In this document: one piece after another, positions 55,832-64,000 of the stretch
Layout of the letters: each line of letters opens with the position of its first letter
Position numbering within the stretch: position 1 is the stretch's first letter
Assembly (NCBI GenBank): GCA_963717085.1
Contig: CAVQVM010000023.1
Coordinates: 248,001-312,000 of the forward strand
Direction of reading: 5' to 3'
Length of the DNA stretch: 64,000 bases
DNA from: DASQUK01 sp963717085
GTDB taxonomy: Bacteria; Actinomycetota; Acidimicrobiia; Acidimicrobiales; VFJN01
The notes under the pieces: model-generated
What the model saw: only the letters and a program-made list of their open reading frames with translations
Database searches by the model: none
Told to the model about the DNA's origin: nothing
Made by a program: the position numbers and the translations under genes

Positions 55832-57313
55832 TCAGTCCAGCTGCCGATGCTGCCGGTGGTCCGCGAGCAGGTCGGCGGGGTAGGAACCCGACCATTCCGG
55901 GTGGTGGGTCCAGTCGGGTTGCTTGGTGCGACGACGGATGTCGAGGGTGACCTCGCCGTCGGCCAGCTCGACGATCTCGCTGACGAGCAGCGGCTCGACC
56001 GTGCCACCGGACGCCCCGGCGACGGCGTGGGCGGCGGGCTCGTCGGGCCAGCGGTGGAGTATCCGGCCGACGACTGCCTGCTGCTGGCTCGCCAGGTTGC
56101 AGCGGGCGCCGTCGGCGATCGTCCCTAGCGCCGAAGTGATCGTGTCCAGATCGGCTTCTTCTCCCTGGCCGGCGCACAGGCGCTCCAGCGCCTCCGCGAG
56201 CACCAGGCCGTCGCGCTTGCAGGGAGTGCACTGGCCGCAGGACTCGACCGCGAGGAACCGGGCGGCGCCGGCGGCGACCGCGGTCATGTCGGCGCCCTCG
56301 CAGACCACGATGAGGCTGGCGGTGCCGAGGCCGCTGCCGGCCTGGGTCATGTCCTCGTACGTCAGAGGGGTGTCGAGCAGCTCCGGTGGCAGGGGCCCGG
56401 CAGACACCCCACAGAGGACCGCCCTGACGACCCTGCTCCGCGACAGGCCGTCGGCAACCTCGTCGATGGCGGCACGCACGGTGGTCCCGAGGGCGATCTC
56501 TCCCACGGCCGGGCGAGCGACGTCTCCCGTCACCGTGCAGACGATGGTGCCGGGCGACTGCGCCGTGCCGTGCTCTCGGAACCAGTCGGCCCCCTGCTGA
56601 ATGATGGCCGGCACGTTGGCCATGGTCTCGACGTTGCCGATCAACGCCGGCGGCGCCCCGGTCTCGTGCCCGGGGCTGGCCATCTCGATGTGCGCTGCCA
56701 GGCCGCTCCCGCTGTCGACGTCGTCGTCGTGTTCGACGAGCTCCACGACGCCGCGTCGGTACGGGGGGGCGATGCGGGGGAACGGCGCCCGGCCGTCCAC
56801 GACCTCGAGCAGCGCCGTCTCCTCGCCGAAGAGGTACTCGTCGGGCCCGGTCGCCACGGTCACCTCGACGTCCTCCGGCATGCCCGCGTCGCGCATCTCG
56901 GCGATGGCCGCCTCGACCCGGGCCCGCTCGACCGTACCCGAGGCCTTCAGCGCCAGCACCACCTCGCTCCCGGTCACGGCGTGGGCGGCGATGAGCGCGC
57001 CCTCGATCACCGCGTAGGGGTTGGCGCGCAGGATGGCCCGGTCCTTGAACGTCCCGGGCTCACCCTCGGCGCCGTTCACGACGACGCTGGTCGGGAGGTC
57101 GGGAGAGTGGTTGCCCGCCACCGTGCGCCATTTGGTGCCCGTGGGGAATCCCCCGCCTCCCCGGCCGCGGAGCCCCGACGCCTCCACCTCCGCCATCACC
57201 GCGTCCGGCTCGACACGGCGCGCCGACTCGATGCCCTGTCCGCCACCCGCGTCCAGATAGGCGCGCAGGGAGTCGAAGGGACGCCGGGGAAGCACACGTT
57301 CGACGAGGGTCAC
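55832..57313 (-). CDS. Orphan NuoF-like NADH-binding flavoprotein
   Basis: A 493-residue NuoF-type subunit. SGLRGRGGGGFPTGTKWRTV (about residues 46-65) binds NADH/FMN, YLFGEETALLEVVDG (about 160-174) completes the site, and ESCGQCTPCKRD (about 355-366) with ARCNLAS (about 402-408) supplies the 4Fe-4S cysteines. There is no NuoE, NuoG or other complex I gene nearby, and the C-terminal 60 residues are an extra tail. Such stand-alone proteins may work with formate dehydrogenase/hydrogenase-like or ferredoxin partners; partner unknown. Confidence 0.88.
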   Translation of the reverse strand: MTLVERVLPRRPFDSLRAYLDAGGGQGIESARRVEPDAVMAEVEASGLRGRGGGGFPTGTKWRTVAGNHSPDLPTSVVVNGAEGEPGTFKDRAILRANPYAVIEGALIAAHAVTGSEVVLALKASGTVERARVEAAIAEMRDAGMPEDVEVTVATGPDEYLFGEETALLEVVDGRAPFPRIAPPYRRGVVELVEHDDDVDSGSGLAAHIEMASPGHETGAPPALIGNVETMANVPAIIQQGADWFREHGTAQSPGTIVCTVTGDVARPAVGEIALGTTVRAAIDEVADGLSRSRVVRAVLCGVSAGPLPPELLDTPLTYEDMTQAGSGLGTASLIVVCEGADMTAVAAGAARFLAVESCGQCTPCKRDGLVLAEALERLCAGQGEEADLDTITSALGTIADGARCNLASQQQAVVGRILHRWPDEPAAHAVAGASGGTVEPLLVSEIVELADGEVTLDIRRRTKQPDWTHHPEWSGSYPADLLADHRQHRQLD

Positions 57314-57495
57314 GGCCCCTTCTTACCCGCATGCCCCCACGGTGACCCACTGCGGCCCATCGCGGCGCGTGCGGGCCCGTGACGGTGCGCGTCTCGCCTC
57401 CGGAGCCCGGCTAGTGTCACGGGCCGTCGAACGAGCGGGCGTGCTGGGGTGCGCGGCGACGCCCGCGACTCGGTTACTCGGAGTTGTGGGGGCCC

Positions 57496-58610
57496 ATGGG
57501 CACGTTGCCGCGGTCACGGTGGAGCAGACGCGTGACGTCGCTCGCCGCCGCCACATTGGGTGCGGCGTTGACGGCCGCGATCGTGGCCCGACGCCGGGCC
57601 GGTGGGCAATCCGAGGGCTCGCCGCCGGGTCCGCCGCGCCCCGTCTCCGCCCTCGGCGCCGAGCCACCCACAGATGCCGTACCAACGTCGGCAGGCAGAC
57701 CAGCGGACGAGCAACCCCCGGAAGCCCCGCCCGACGCCCCGGATCTCCCAGCCCCGCCCGAGGTCCCGGACTCGCCCGACGCCCCGCTGGTCTCGGTCCC
57801 AGACGCGGGTACGCCCCGCGTCGACGGCCCGGGCCGCACCAGGCCGGTGGCCGTGGGGCTGGCCCTGGTCATCGCCCTCGCCACCGGAGTCGGGTTGTTC
57901 GTCGCCGCCCGCGACGACGATCGATCCAACGCGGCCGTCGAGGCGGGCGTTACGACGTCTGTCGAACCGACGACCACCCCCGCGATCGACGAGCTCTCAC
58001 CGCAGGAGGCCTTCGCGGGGCGGCCGATCGCCTCGTGGCCGGCGGCTCGTTCGGCTACGTCGGAACGACGAGTGCGATCGACGTCAGCCACGTGCGTCCC
58101 GGCCTGTGGCTGGCCGTCGACCTGACCGTCGAGGGCGAGGTGGTGACGTCCGCCGAGAGCGTGCACGAGATCGCGGTCGACGGCAGCGGTCGTGCCGCCG
58201 AGACCGTGAGCGAGGGGCCGGTCGTGTGGGGGCGGCTGGCCACGTCGCGTGAGGCGCTGCCCGATGCCACATACCTCCCCATCACCGAGGAGAGCGGCGG
58301 GCAAGTGTCCGGAAAGGGCGTAGCGCTGCTGCCGGCGTGGCTCGACTCGACCGTTGATCGCCAGGATGCGGGAACCGACGGGCGCGGCAACCGCCTGCTC
58401 CGCGCCACCCTGCCGGCCAACGTGTTGGGTGAGATCGTCGACGGTCGCGCCGCGGGGGACGCCAGCGTGCTGTTGACGCTCAACGCCGCCGGCGATCCGG
58501 TACGGGTCGAGGTCACGTCGGTACCGACCGGGGCCCCGCTGCGGCTCGCTCTCGACCTCGTCCGCATCGGGGAGCCTGTCGTCATCGACCTGCCGATCGA
58601 CGCACCCTGA
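57496..58610 (+). pseudogene. Membrane-anchored exported protein with a frameshift
   Basis: ATG 57496 opens a protein with a basic/hydrophobic N-terminus, a long Pro/Ala/Asp linker (about residues 35-115), a membrane helix (about 117-137, VAVGLALVIALATGVGLFVA) and DELSPQEAF. At the G-run 58017-58020 the frame must change; the other frame continues AADRLVAGGSFGYVGTTSAI and a 190-residue beta-rich outer domain resembling LppX/LprG-type lipoproteins to the stop at 58610. One missing G explains it. As written, the outer domain is not made. Decay and sequence error are both possible. Confidence 0.7.
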
Positions 58611-58624
58611 CCGCCTCGCCGTTC

Positions 58625-58654
58625 CTCCGAGCGATCGGAGTCCGGCTGGCCGGA
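58625..58654. terminator. Tandem hairpins between convergent genes
   Basis: CTCCGA-GCGA-TCGGAG (58625-58640, 6-bp stem with a GNRA loop) is followed directly by TCCGG-CTGG-CCGGA (58641-58654). They fill the gap between the convergent genes ending at 58610 and 58658. Confidence 0.6.
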
Positions 58655-58657
58655 CCC

Positions 58658-61600
58658 TCAGGCAGGCGCAGGCTCCGCGGGCGTCATCCCGACAGCTTGG
58701 CGGATGACCGACGCCCACCCGCCGGGGTCGATACCGAGGGTTTCGAAGCGGTCCGAAGCCTCGTCGAGCAGCGCCGATGCGCCCGGGTCGCCGACGACCT
58801 CGAGCGCCATGGCCCGGCCGAGCCGGACGACCGCCTGGGCGATGCGATCGTCCGTCGCGTCGACCTGCGCACAGAGCTCGGTGAACCGGGCGTCGACGTC
58901 GGCGCGCCGACTGTCTCGGGCGGCTGCCGCCCCGGCCGCCAGCCCCGCCCACGACCGATCGAGATACGTCGATCGGTCGTCACCCTCCACCATCTGAGCG
59001 GCGGCGAGCGCGTCGTCCGCGCGCCCGGCGGCCGCGAGGGCCAGGGCTTTCACGGCCCCCGGGTAGCCCACGCTGCTGCGCTCCCCCGTGGCGCGGTCCA
59101 GTTCGCGCAGCAGGTCGAGCGCCTCGTCCGGGCGTCCGCGCTGGAGTGCCAGCAAGGCCCGCGACGCGAGGTGCTCGCTCGCGCCTGCGGTGGCGAGGTC
59201 GTCGGACGAGACCTGGTCGGGCAGGACGCCCACCGCCGCCGTCGCCCGATCGCGGTCGCCGACCTGAACCGCGGCGCTGAGGAGCCCGGTCGCGGAGAAC
59301 TCCGTGAATCGGGGTGAGTGGCTCGGAAGCAGGGACGCGCGGACCTGCTCCAACGCGTCGAATCCCTCGGCAACCCGCCCGGCGGTCACCAGCGCCCGGC
59401 CCAGCGGGAGCCGCGCCTGCATCCGGCCGTAGTCGTCGTCGATGGCGTCGAAGGTCGCCAGCGCTTCCCGGGCCCGCTCGATGGCGGACTCGGCCCGCCC
59501 CGTCCACAGCCGGATGCTGGCGGTGAGCACCTGCCCCATGCCCACGGCCCAGCGGTCGCCCGCCGCCTCGGCGCCGCTGAAGACCTGCTCGGCCATGGCC
59601 TCCGCCTCGTCCGGGTACCCCGAGTGGAAGCGCGTGAACGCCATCAGGCCGAGCGCCCAGGCCAGCCCGCCCCGGTCGCCGAGGTCGGCGAAGAGGGCCG
59701 CCGATTCGTGGAGGAGTGTCTCCGCGTCGTCGATCCGGCCGGCGATGAAGTGTGCCCACGAGAGGTTCTGTAGCGCCCAGGCGAGCCCGCGCCGGTCGCC
59801 CAGCGCGGCGTACAGCTCCCGGGCCGGCTCCAGGGAGGCGATCGCCGTGTCCGGGTCGTTGCACAGCAGGGCGGCGAACCCCCGCACCCGGAGCGCAGTC
59901 GCCCGGCCCTCGTCGTCGCCCGCAGCCTCGGCGCGGGCCAGGGCCAGGCCCAGCAGCGCCTCCGCTTCGCCCGACGACCCGGCGCGCAGGGCGGCCTCGG
60001 CGACGGCGACGGTCGCCCGCACCGCAGACCGTTCGTCCCCGGCGGCCTCCGCCAGGCTCAGCGCAGCCTCGGCGTCGGCCCGCGCCGGGATCACCTCGCG
60101 CAGCTCCGCATAGGCGGCCGACCGGGCGAGCAGCAGCGCGATGCGATCGTCGCCGCCGGCCGGATCACGGCCTGGAGCCGCGTCGGTGAGGCCGCTGGCG
60201 AGGGCGGTCAGGGCCTCGGAGTAGAGCAGCGCCGCCTGCCGGGGTGTGTCGGCCTGCGTGGCGCGGTCGCCGGCGGATCGCAACCAGCGCACCGCCCGCG
60301 CCGCGATGTCCCGGGGGACGCCGGGGGAACCGCCCAGCTCGGACGTCAATGCCGCCGACCGGGCGTAGTGGTACGCGATGCGATCGACGACGGCGTCGTG
60401 ATGCGGGCGCTCCTCCCGCTCCAGCCACCAGGCGATGCCCGCATGCACCGCAGCCCGCCGCTCCTTGGTCATCGTGCCGTACGTGACCTCGCGCACGACC
60501 TCGGAGCGGAACTCCCAGGACTCGCCCTCGAGGGCGAGCAGGTCCTTGACCTGCAGACCCCCGATCACGCTCCGGACCGCGCCGTCGCCCCCGTGGGCCT
60601 CTCGGTGCATGGTCGCCAGCCACTCGACGTGACCGCTGGAACCCAGGACGGCGGCGTCCTCGAGGACGAGGCGCTCCTGCGCCGTGAGCCCATCGAGTCG
60701 GGCGGCGACCAGGCCGCGCAGCGTGTCAGGCAGGTCCGTCGAGTGCGCGTCCTCCAGCCACGACACCAGCTCCTCGAGGAAGAGCGGGTTGCCGCCGGCC
60801 CGGTCGAGGAGCGCGGCAACGACCGTGTCGTCGAGCTCGACGGTCTTGTCGGCGGCGAGCAGCTCCAGCACCTGGGTGGCGGCGTCACGATCCAGGGGAT
60901 CGACGTGGACCATGACCGAGTGGTGCCCACCCTCCGGCGGCGACCAGCGCTCGGCGAGGCCCGGCCGGGCGGTGGCGAGCACGACGATGGGCTGCCGCGC
61001 ATTGCGCTCCAGCAGATCCTCAACCACGCCCAGCACGGCGCCGTCGGCCCAGTGCAGGTCGGAGAGCACGATCACCAGCGGGCGCTGCCGGGCGACCGCG
61101 GCGGCGAGCGTGAGCAGGGCGCCGGTCGCCTCCTCACGGGCCCGCGCCGCGTCGATCACCCGGAGGACGTCGAACCCGAGGAGGTGCAGCAGCCCCTCGA
61201 CGACGCGGTCCGTGTCGTCGCCGCTGCCCATGAAGCGGGTCACCACGGTGCGCACCTTGTCGGCGGCCGCGTCCTGGTCGTCGCCAGGCTCGACGTTGCA
61301 ACCGGAGCGAACCGCCTCGGCCAGCGGCCACCAGACATTGGCCTCGCCGTAGGGGACGCAGCGGCCCTGCAGCACGACGCCGTCGTGGCACCCGCGCGCC
61401 ACCTCCGCGACCTGCTCGACGACCCGCGACTTGCCGACGCCGGCGTCGCCGACGAGCAGGAGCAGCGCGGCGCGGCCCTGGCCGACCGCCAGGTCGAGCG
61501 CGTGGGAAAGGAGCGCAACCTCGTCGTCCCGGCCGACCAGCGGCGCGCGGTGACGATCGGGGCGGTAGCCGGGCGGCAGCCGGGCGCCCTCTGCCACCCA

Positions 61601-62206
61601 GGCCGACACCGGTGCGTTCCTGCCCTTGGCCACGATCGTCCCGATCGACCGGTAGGTCACGACCCGGCGGGTGGCGAGGTACGTGGCCTGGCCGACAAGC
61701 ACCTGGCCGGGCTCGGCCGCCGACTGCAGCCGCTGCGCGGTGTTCACCACGTCGCCCATCGCCGTGTAGTCGCCCCCCGCCCGCAGCGATCCCACCAACA
61801 CCTCCCCCGTGTTCACCCCCACGCGGAGGCGCACGTCGACGCCCAGGTCCGCCCGGGCGTCGTCGAGCGTGCGATGGAACTGGAGCGCCGCCCGCACCGC
61901 CCGTTCGGCGTCGTCCTCGTGGGCGATCGGAGCCCCGAACAGGGCCAGGATGGCGTCGCCGACGATCTTGTCGACCCGGCCGCCGAACGCCTCGATGTCC
62001 ACGACCAGGCGGTCGAAGCAGCGGTCGACGAGCCGCCTGACCTGCTCGGGATCGCGGTCCTCCGAGAGCGCCGTGAAGCCCACGAGGTCGGCGAACAGCA
62101 CCGTGACAACTCGCCGCTCGTCGCCGCGTGCCTGCAGGTCGGTCCCGCAGTTGGGGCAGAACCGCGCGCCGTCGGGAACGTCGGCACCACAGCCGGGGCA
62201 GATCAC
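58658..62206 (-). CDS. Zinc-ribbon/class III cyclase/AAA ATPase/TPR regulator
   Basis: A 1182-residue regulator. Residues 3-20 form a zinc ribbon (CPGC, CPNC). A class III nucleotide cyclase spans about 33-205 with metal Asp40 (FADLVGFT) and Asp84 (VGDAI), purine-site Lys80 and Thr148, and Asn155/Arg159 (VVNTAQRL), so it looks active, probably adenylate-type. Walker A GDAGVGKS is at 253-260 and Walker B LVIVLSDLHWAD follows; about 700-1170 are TPR-like helices. There is no C-terminal LuxR HTH. GTG 62206 is set by the zinc ribbon and a TACACT box 7 nt upstream. Confidence 0.9.
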   Translation of the reverse strand: MICPGCGADVPDGARFCPNCGTDLQARGDERRVVTVLFADLVGFTALSEDRDPEQVRRLVDRCFDRLVVDIEAFGGRVDKIVGDAILALFGAPIAHEDDAERAVRAALQFHRTLDDARADLGVDVRLRVGVNTGEVLVGSLRAGGDYTAMGDVVNTAQRLQSAAEPGQVLVGQATYLATRRVVTYRSIGTIVAKGRNAPVSAWVAEGARLPPGYRPDRHRAPLVGRDDEVALLSHALDLAVGQGRAALLLLVGDAGVGKSRVVEQVAEVARGCHDGVVLQGRCVPYGEANVWWPLAEAVRSGCNVEPGDDQDAAADKVRTVVTRFMGSGDDTDRVVEGLLHLLGFDVLRVIDAARAREEATGALLTLAAAVARQRPLVIVLSDLHWADGAVLGVVEDLLERNARQPIVVLATARPGLAERWSPPEGGHHSVMVHVDPLDRDAATQVLELLAADKTVELDDTVVAALLDRAGGNPLFLEELVSWLEDAHSTDLPDTLRGLVAARLDGLTAQERLVLEDAAVLGSSGHVEWLATMHREAHGGDGAVRSVIGGLQVKDLLALEGESWEFRSEVVREVTYGTMTKERRAAVHAGIAWWLEREERPHHDAVVDRIAYHYARSAALTSELGGSPGVPRDIAARAVRWLRSAGDRATQADTPRQAALLYSEALTALASGLTDAAPGRDPAGGDDRIALLLARSAAYAELREVIPARADAEAALSLAEAAGDERSAVRATVAVAEAALRAGSSGEAEALLGLALARAEAAGDDEGRATALRVRGFAALLCNDPDTAIASLEPARELYAALGDRRGLAWALQNLSWAHFIAGRIDDAETLLHESAALFADLGDRGGLAWALGLMAFTRFHSGYPDEAEAMAEQVFSGAEAAGDRWAVGMGQVLTASIRLWTGRAESAIERAREALATFDAIDDDYGRMQARLPLGRALVTAGRVAEGFDALEQVRASLLPSHSPRFTEFSATGLLSAAVQVGDRDRATAAVGVLPDQVSSDDLATAGASEHLASRALLALQRGRPDEALDLLRELDRATGERSSVGYPGAVKALALAAAGRADDALAAAQMVEGDDRSTYLDRSWAGLAAGAAAARDSRRADVDARFTELCAQVDATDDRIAQAVVRLGRAMALEVVGDPGASALLDEASDRFETLGIDPGGWASVIRQAVGMTPAEPAPA

Positions 62207-62213
62207 GCGGGTC

Positions 62214-62219
62214 AGTGTA
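62214..62219 (-). promoter_or_regulatory. -10 box of the cyclase/ATPase gene
   Basis: TACACT on the minus strand, 7 nt before GTG 62206; it supports that start over a much longer upstream frame. Confidence 0.5.
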
Positions 62220-62276
62220 CGGAGGGGCGTCAGGACGCCGCCCCGGCCGGCCGTGCCCCGGACCGCCGGGCCCTCC

Positions 62277-62999
62277 TTAGATCCGCGCGACGACGAGCGC
62301 GGCGGCCAGCACGGGGAGGCCCCAGGACAGGGTGCGCAGGGCCGCCTCGGGCGGGTCGAGCAGGACCTCCTCGTGGGCCCTGCGCTCGCCCCCCTCCCGC
62401 AGGTCAAGTGTGACGTCGACGCGGTTGGTCTGCCGGCGCACGAAGCGCACGCTGCTGCTCAGGCTGCGCTGCGCCCTCGACACGGCGTAGGCGGCTGCGG
62501 CCGCGAGCACAGCCGGGGCCCCGAGCCGTTCGGCCTGCGCGACGTACGCCGTCAGCACGGGGAAGGCACCCCACGCGGCCGCGAACATGGCGTCGGTGTG
62601 GAAGCGGCCGTGGAGCAACTCGAGGTTGTACGCGGCCACCAGGAACGCACCCACGACCACGAACGGGACCAGCACCAGCCCAACCCGGGTGACGCCGACG
62701 ATCCCGATGGCGACGGCGCCGGCCAGGGCGACGGCGGCGGCCGCAACGAGCACAGACGACGGGATCGACGTCCGCAGGGGCCGGCCGTTCAGCTCGTCGA
62801 GCGCATGCGCGGCGATCCCCACGGCGAGGAAGAACGCGAGCAGCGTGGCGACGAGGCGCCCGGCGTCGAGCTGCGGCGCCAGGGCCGCGCCGATGGCCAC
62901 GTACGAGAGATGCCACGCGGTGTACGGCGGGTGCAGGAGTGTCCACCAGTCGCCGGCCCGACCGGTCGCGGCGTAGAACGCGGCCCCACGCTCAGCCAT
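62277..62999 (-). CDS. Polytopic membrane protein, possibly UbiA-like
   Basis: A 240-residue protein with six to seven membrane helices. AHALDELNGRPLRTSIPSSV (about residues 64-83) after the second helix recalls a degenerate NDxxDxxxD...RP motif of UbiA prenyltransferases, and YNLELLHGRFHTD (about 124-136) sits where the second acidic motif would be. The match is weak. The methyltransferase gene overlaps its start by 8 bp and a geranylgeranyl-reductase gene is next, so a role in prenyl-quinone or lipid modification is inferred from context. Confidence 0.6.
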   Translation of the reverse strand: MAERGAAFYAATGRAGDWWTLLHPPYTAWHLSYVAIGAALAPQLDAGRLVATLLAFFLAVGIAAHALDELNGRPLRTSIPSSVLVAAAAVALAGAVAIGIVGVTRVGLVLVPFVVVGAFLVAAYNLELLHGRFHTDAMFAAAWGAFPVLTAYVAQAERLGAPAVLAAAAAYAVSRAQRSLSSSVRFVRRQTNRVDVTLDLREGGERRAHEEVLLDPPEAALRTLSWGLPVLAAALVVARI

Positions 63000-63729
63000 C
63001 GGTCCGGCGCCCCCACATCACCACCCCTCCCCCCAGGCTCATGAGGCGGATGCCGACGTCGGAGATGCCCGCCCGCTCCCACGCATCGACCGTCCAGGCG
63101 TCCGAGTAGCGGTCGTAGTGGGCGGAGATGCTCGGGCCGAGGAAGCGGCCGACGCGGTACCACTCCCTGCCCGCCAACCCGCCGAAAACCGGCAGGCCCA
63201 CGCGCGTGTAGAGCCACCAGGCGCCGCGCAGCAGTGGTTGCGGTGGGACGTGGAACTCCAGGCTGGCGACGGCGCCGCCCGGTCGGACCACGCGGGCGAG
63301 CTCGGCAAGCGTCGCGGCCGGGTCGGCGACGTAGCGCAACAGGTAGGTGAAGGTCAGCACGTCGAAGGAGGCATCCGGGAATGGGAGCTGTTCGGCCTGA
63401 CCGGCCACCAGTGCGATCCGCGCCCGCAGGCCCTCCTGCCGTACCGCAGCCCGGCCGCGCTGCAGCATCGCCTCGGTGATGTCGATCCCGGTGACTCGGG
63501 CGCCCGTACGGCGGGCGAGTTGGACGGCGACGCCCGCGGTGCCGGTGGCGACGTCGAGCACGGTCGTCGGGCCACCATCGACGACGCTGTCGACCATGGC
63601 GCGGCGCCATCGCCGGTTCTGGCCGAACGACAATGCCTCCGCGAGCAGGTCGTAGCGCTGGGGCAGGCCCTGGAAGAGCTGCTGCGCGAATCTGGTGGGA
63701 TCCTGACGCGACCGGGTCAGCACAGGCAC
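62992..63729 (-). CDS. UbiE/MenG-type class I methyltransferase
   Basis: A 245-residue SAM methyltransferase of the UbiE/COQ5 type: RFAQQLFQGLPQRYDLLAEA (about residues 13-32) is the family's N-terminal signature, TTVLDVATGTAGVAVQLARR (about 55-74) the SAM site (motif I) and ELARVVRPGGAVASLEF (about 143-159) motif III. The usual reaction is C-methylation of demethylmenaquinone. GTG start at 63729. It overlaps the next membrane gene and is divergent from a geranylgeranyl reductase, consistent with quinone metabolism. Confidence 0.83.
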   Translation of the reverse strand: MPVLTRSRQDPTRFAQQLFQGLPQRYDLLAEALSFGQNRRWRRAMVDSVVDGGPTTVLDVATGTAGVAVQLARRTGARVTGIDITEAMLQRGRAAVRQEGLRARIALVAGQAEQLPFPDASFDVLTFTYLLRYVADPAATLAELARVVRPGGAVASLEFHVPPQPLLRGAWWLYTRVGLPVFGGLAGREWYRVGRFLGPSISAHYDRYSDAWTVDAWERAGISDVGIRLMSLGGGVVMWGRRTDG

Positions 63730-63769
63730 CTCGCCATATCGGGCCGTTCGTCGACTCTACCCACGGAGC

Positions 63770-64000
63770 ATGGGGCCGGTGGCGGCGGAGCGGGCTGACG
63801 TCGCGGTGATCGGTGCCGGCCCCGCCGGCAGCGTGGCCGGGCTGGTCCTTGCCCGGGCCGGGGCCCGCGTCGCGCTCATCGACAAGGCCGCGTTCCCGAG
63901 AGACAAGGCGTGCGGCGACCTCATCGGTCCCCGCGGGCTGCAGGTCCTCGACGACCTCGGTGTGCGGTTGGCGGGGACCGAGCGCGTGGGCGACATGCGC
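63770..64000 (+). CDS. Geranylgeranyl reductase-family FAD enzyme, N-terminal part
   Basis: The first 77 residues of a flavoprotein that continues past the right edge. The FAD dinucleotide loop VIGAGPAGSVAGLVLARAGA (about residues 13-32) and FPRDKACGDLIGPRG (about 43-57) are diagnostic for the geranylgeranyl reductase family, which saturates isoprenoid chains; in actinobacteria one member (MenJ) reduces menaquinone side chains. ATG 63770 starts 40 bp from the divergent methyltransferase. Full-length members are about 400 residues. Confidence 0.87.
   Translation, partial: MGPVAAERADVAVIGAGPAGSVAGLVLARAGARVALIDKAAFPRDKACGDLIGPRGLQVLDDLGVRLAGTERVGDMR

Overview
The window is a very GC-rich (about 70% by eye), densely coded chromosome segment with short intergenic gaps. 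Several markers point to Actinomycetota: a mycothiol S-conjugate amidase, three luciferase-like (probably F420-dependent) oxidoreductases, conservon-type GTPase genes, many GTG starts, and an acyl-CoA/SDR/TetR-rich gene content. The mix fits the Acidimicrobiia (Ilumatobacter/Iamia-like), but the class is inferred, not proven. I see no rRNA, tRNA, CRISPR array, prophage or complete insertion sequence.

Layout. 0-1.1 kb: tail of a conservon operon (roadblock, DUF742, GTPase). 1.2-10.9 kb: single housekeeping and catabolic genes (DedA, LLM oxidoreductase, thioesterase, amidase, acetyltransferase, thiolase, secreted nuclease, ChbG-like deacetylase, SCP2-like protein, mycothiol amidase). 11-15.1 kb: NfeD-SPFH operon facing an MgtE-type transporter plus PhoU/RCK_C operon. 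15.1-15.8 kb: the only long gene-free gap, rich in hairpins. 15.8-17.7 kb: an organomercurial-resistance island with MerR, a Trx-like/MerB fusion and an unknown membrane protein behind two near-identical MerR-type promoters, without merA. 18-24 kb: PEBP lipoprotein, acylphosphatase, membrane proteins, nuclease-fold protein, and a VOC/ECF-sigma operon. 24-32 kb: two TetR regulators with VOC proteins, an SDR and two acyl-CoA dehydrogenases. 32-45 kb: arylamine N-acetyltransferase, MBL-fold protein, and a run of acyl-CoA ligase, dienelactone hydrolase, thioesterase, aldo/keto reductase, epoxide hydrolase, SDR and amidohydrolase genes. 45-48 kb: a Lipoprotein_15 gene and membrane gene divergent from an ECF sigma/anti-sigma pair. 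48-52 kb: an operon of a one-TM protein, an HTTM protein and a toroid-like domain fused to a MarC-like membrane domain. 52-58.6 kb: SDR, quinone oxidoreductase, a frameshifted LLM gene, a P460-like cytochrome lipoprotein, an ABM protein, an orphan NuoF and a second frameshifted gene. 58.7-62.2 kb: a giant cyclase/ATPase/TPR regulator. 62.3-64 kb: a probable isoprenoid-quinone modification cluster that runs off the right edge.

Three layers of structure go beyond gene calls. First, a roughly 122-bp element with an 11-bp terminal inverted repeat occurs three times (two full, one internally deleted). Second, about twenty genes carry a TANNNT-type -10 box ending 6-9 nt before the start codon, which implies widespread leaderless transcription and decides several starts. 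Third, two pairs of matching palindromic sites flank the two TetR genes, and two matching MerR operators flank the merB gene, so small local regulons can be read from sequence alone. The best candidates for undescribed biology are the HTTM/toroid-MarC operon, the repeat element and the mercury island's unknown membrane protein.
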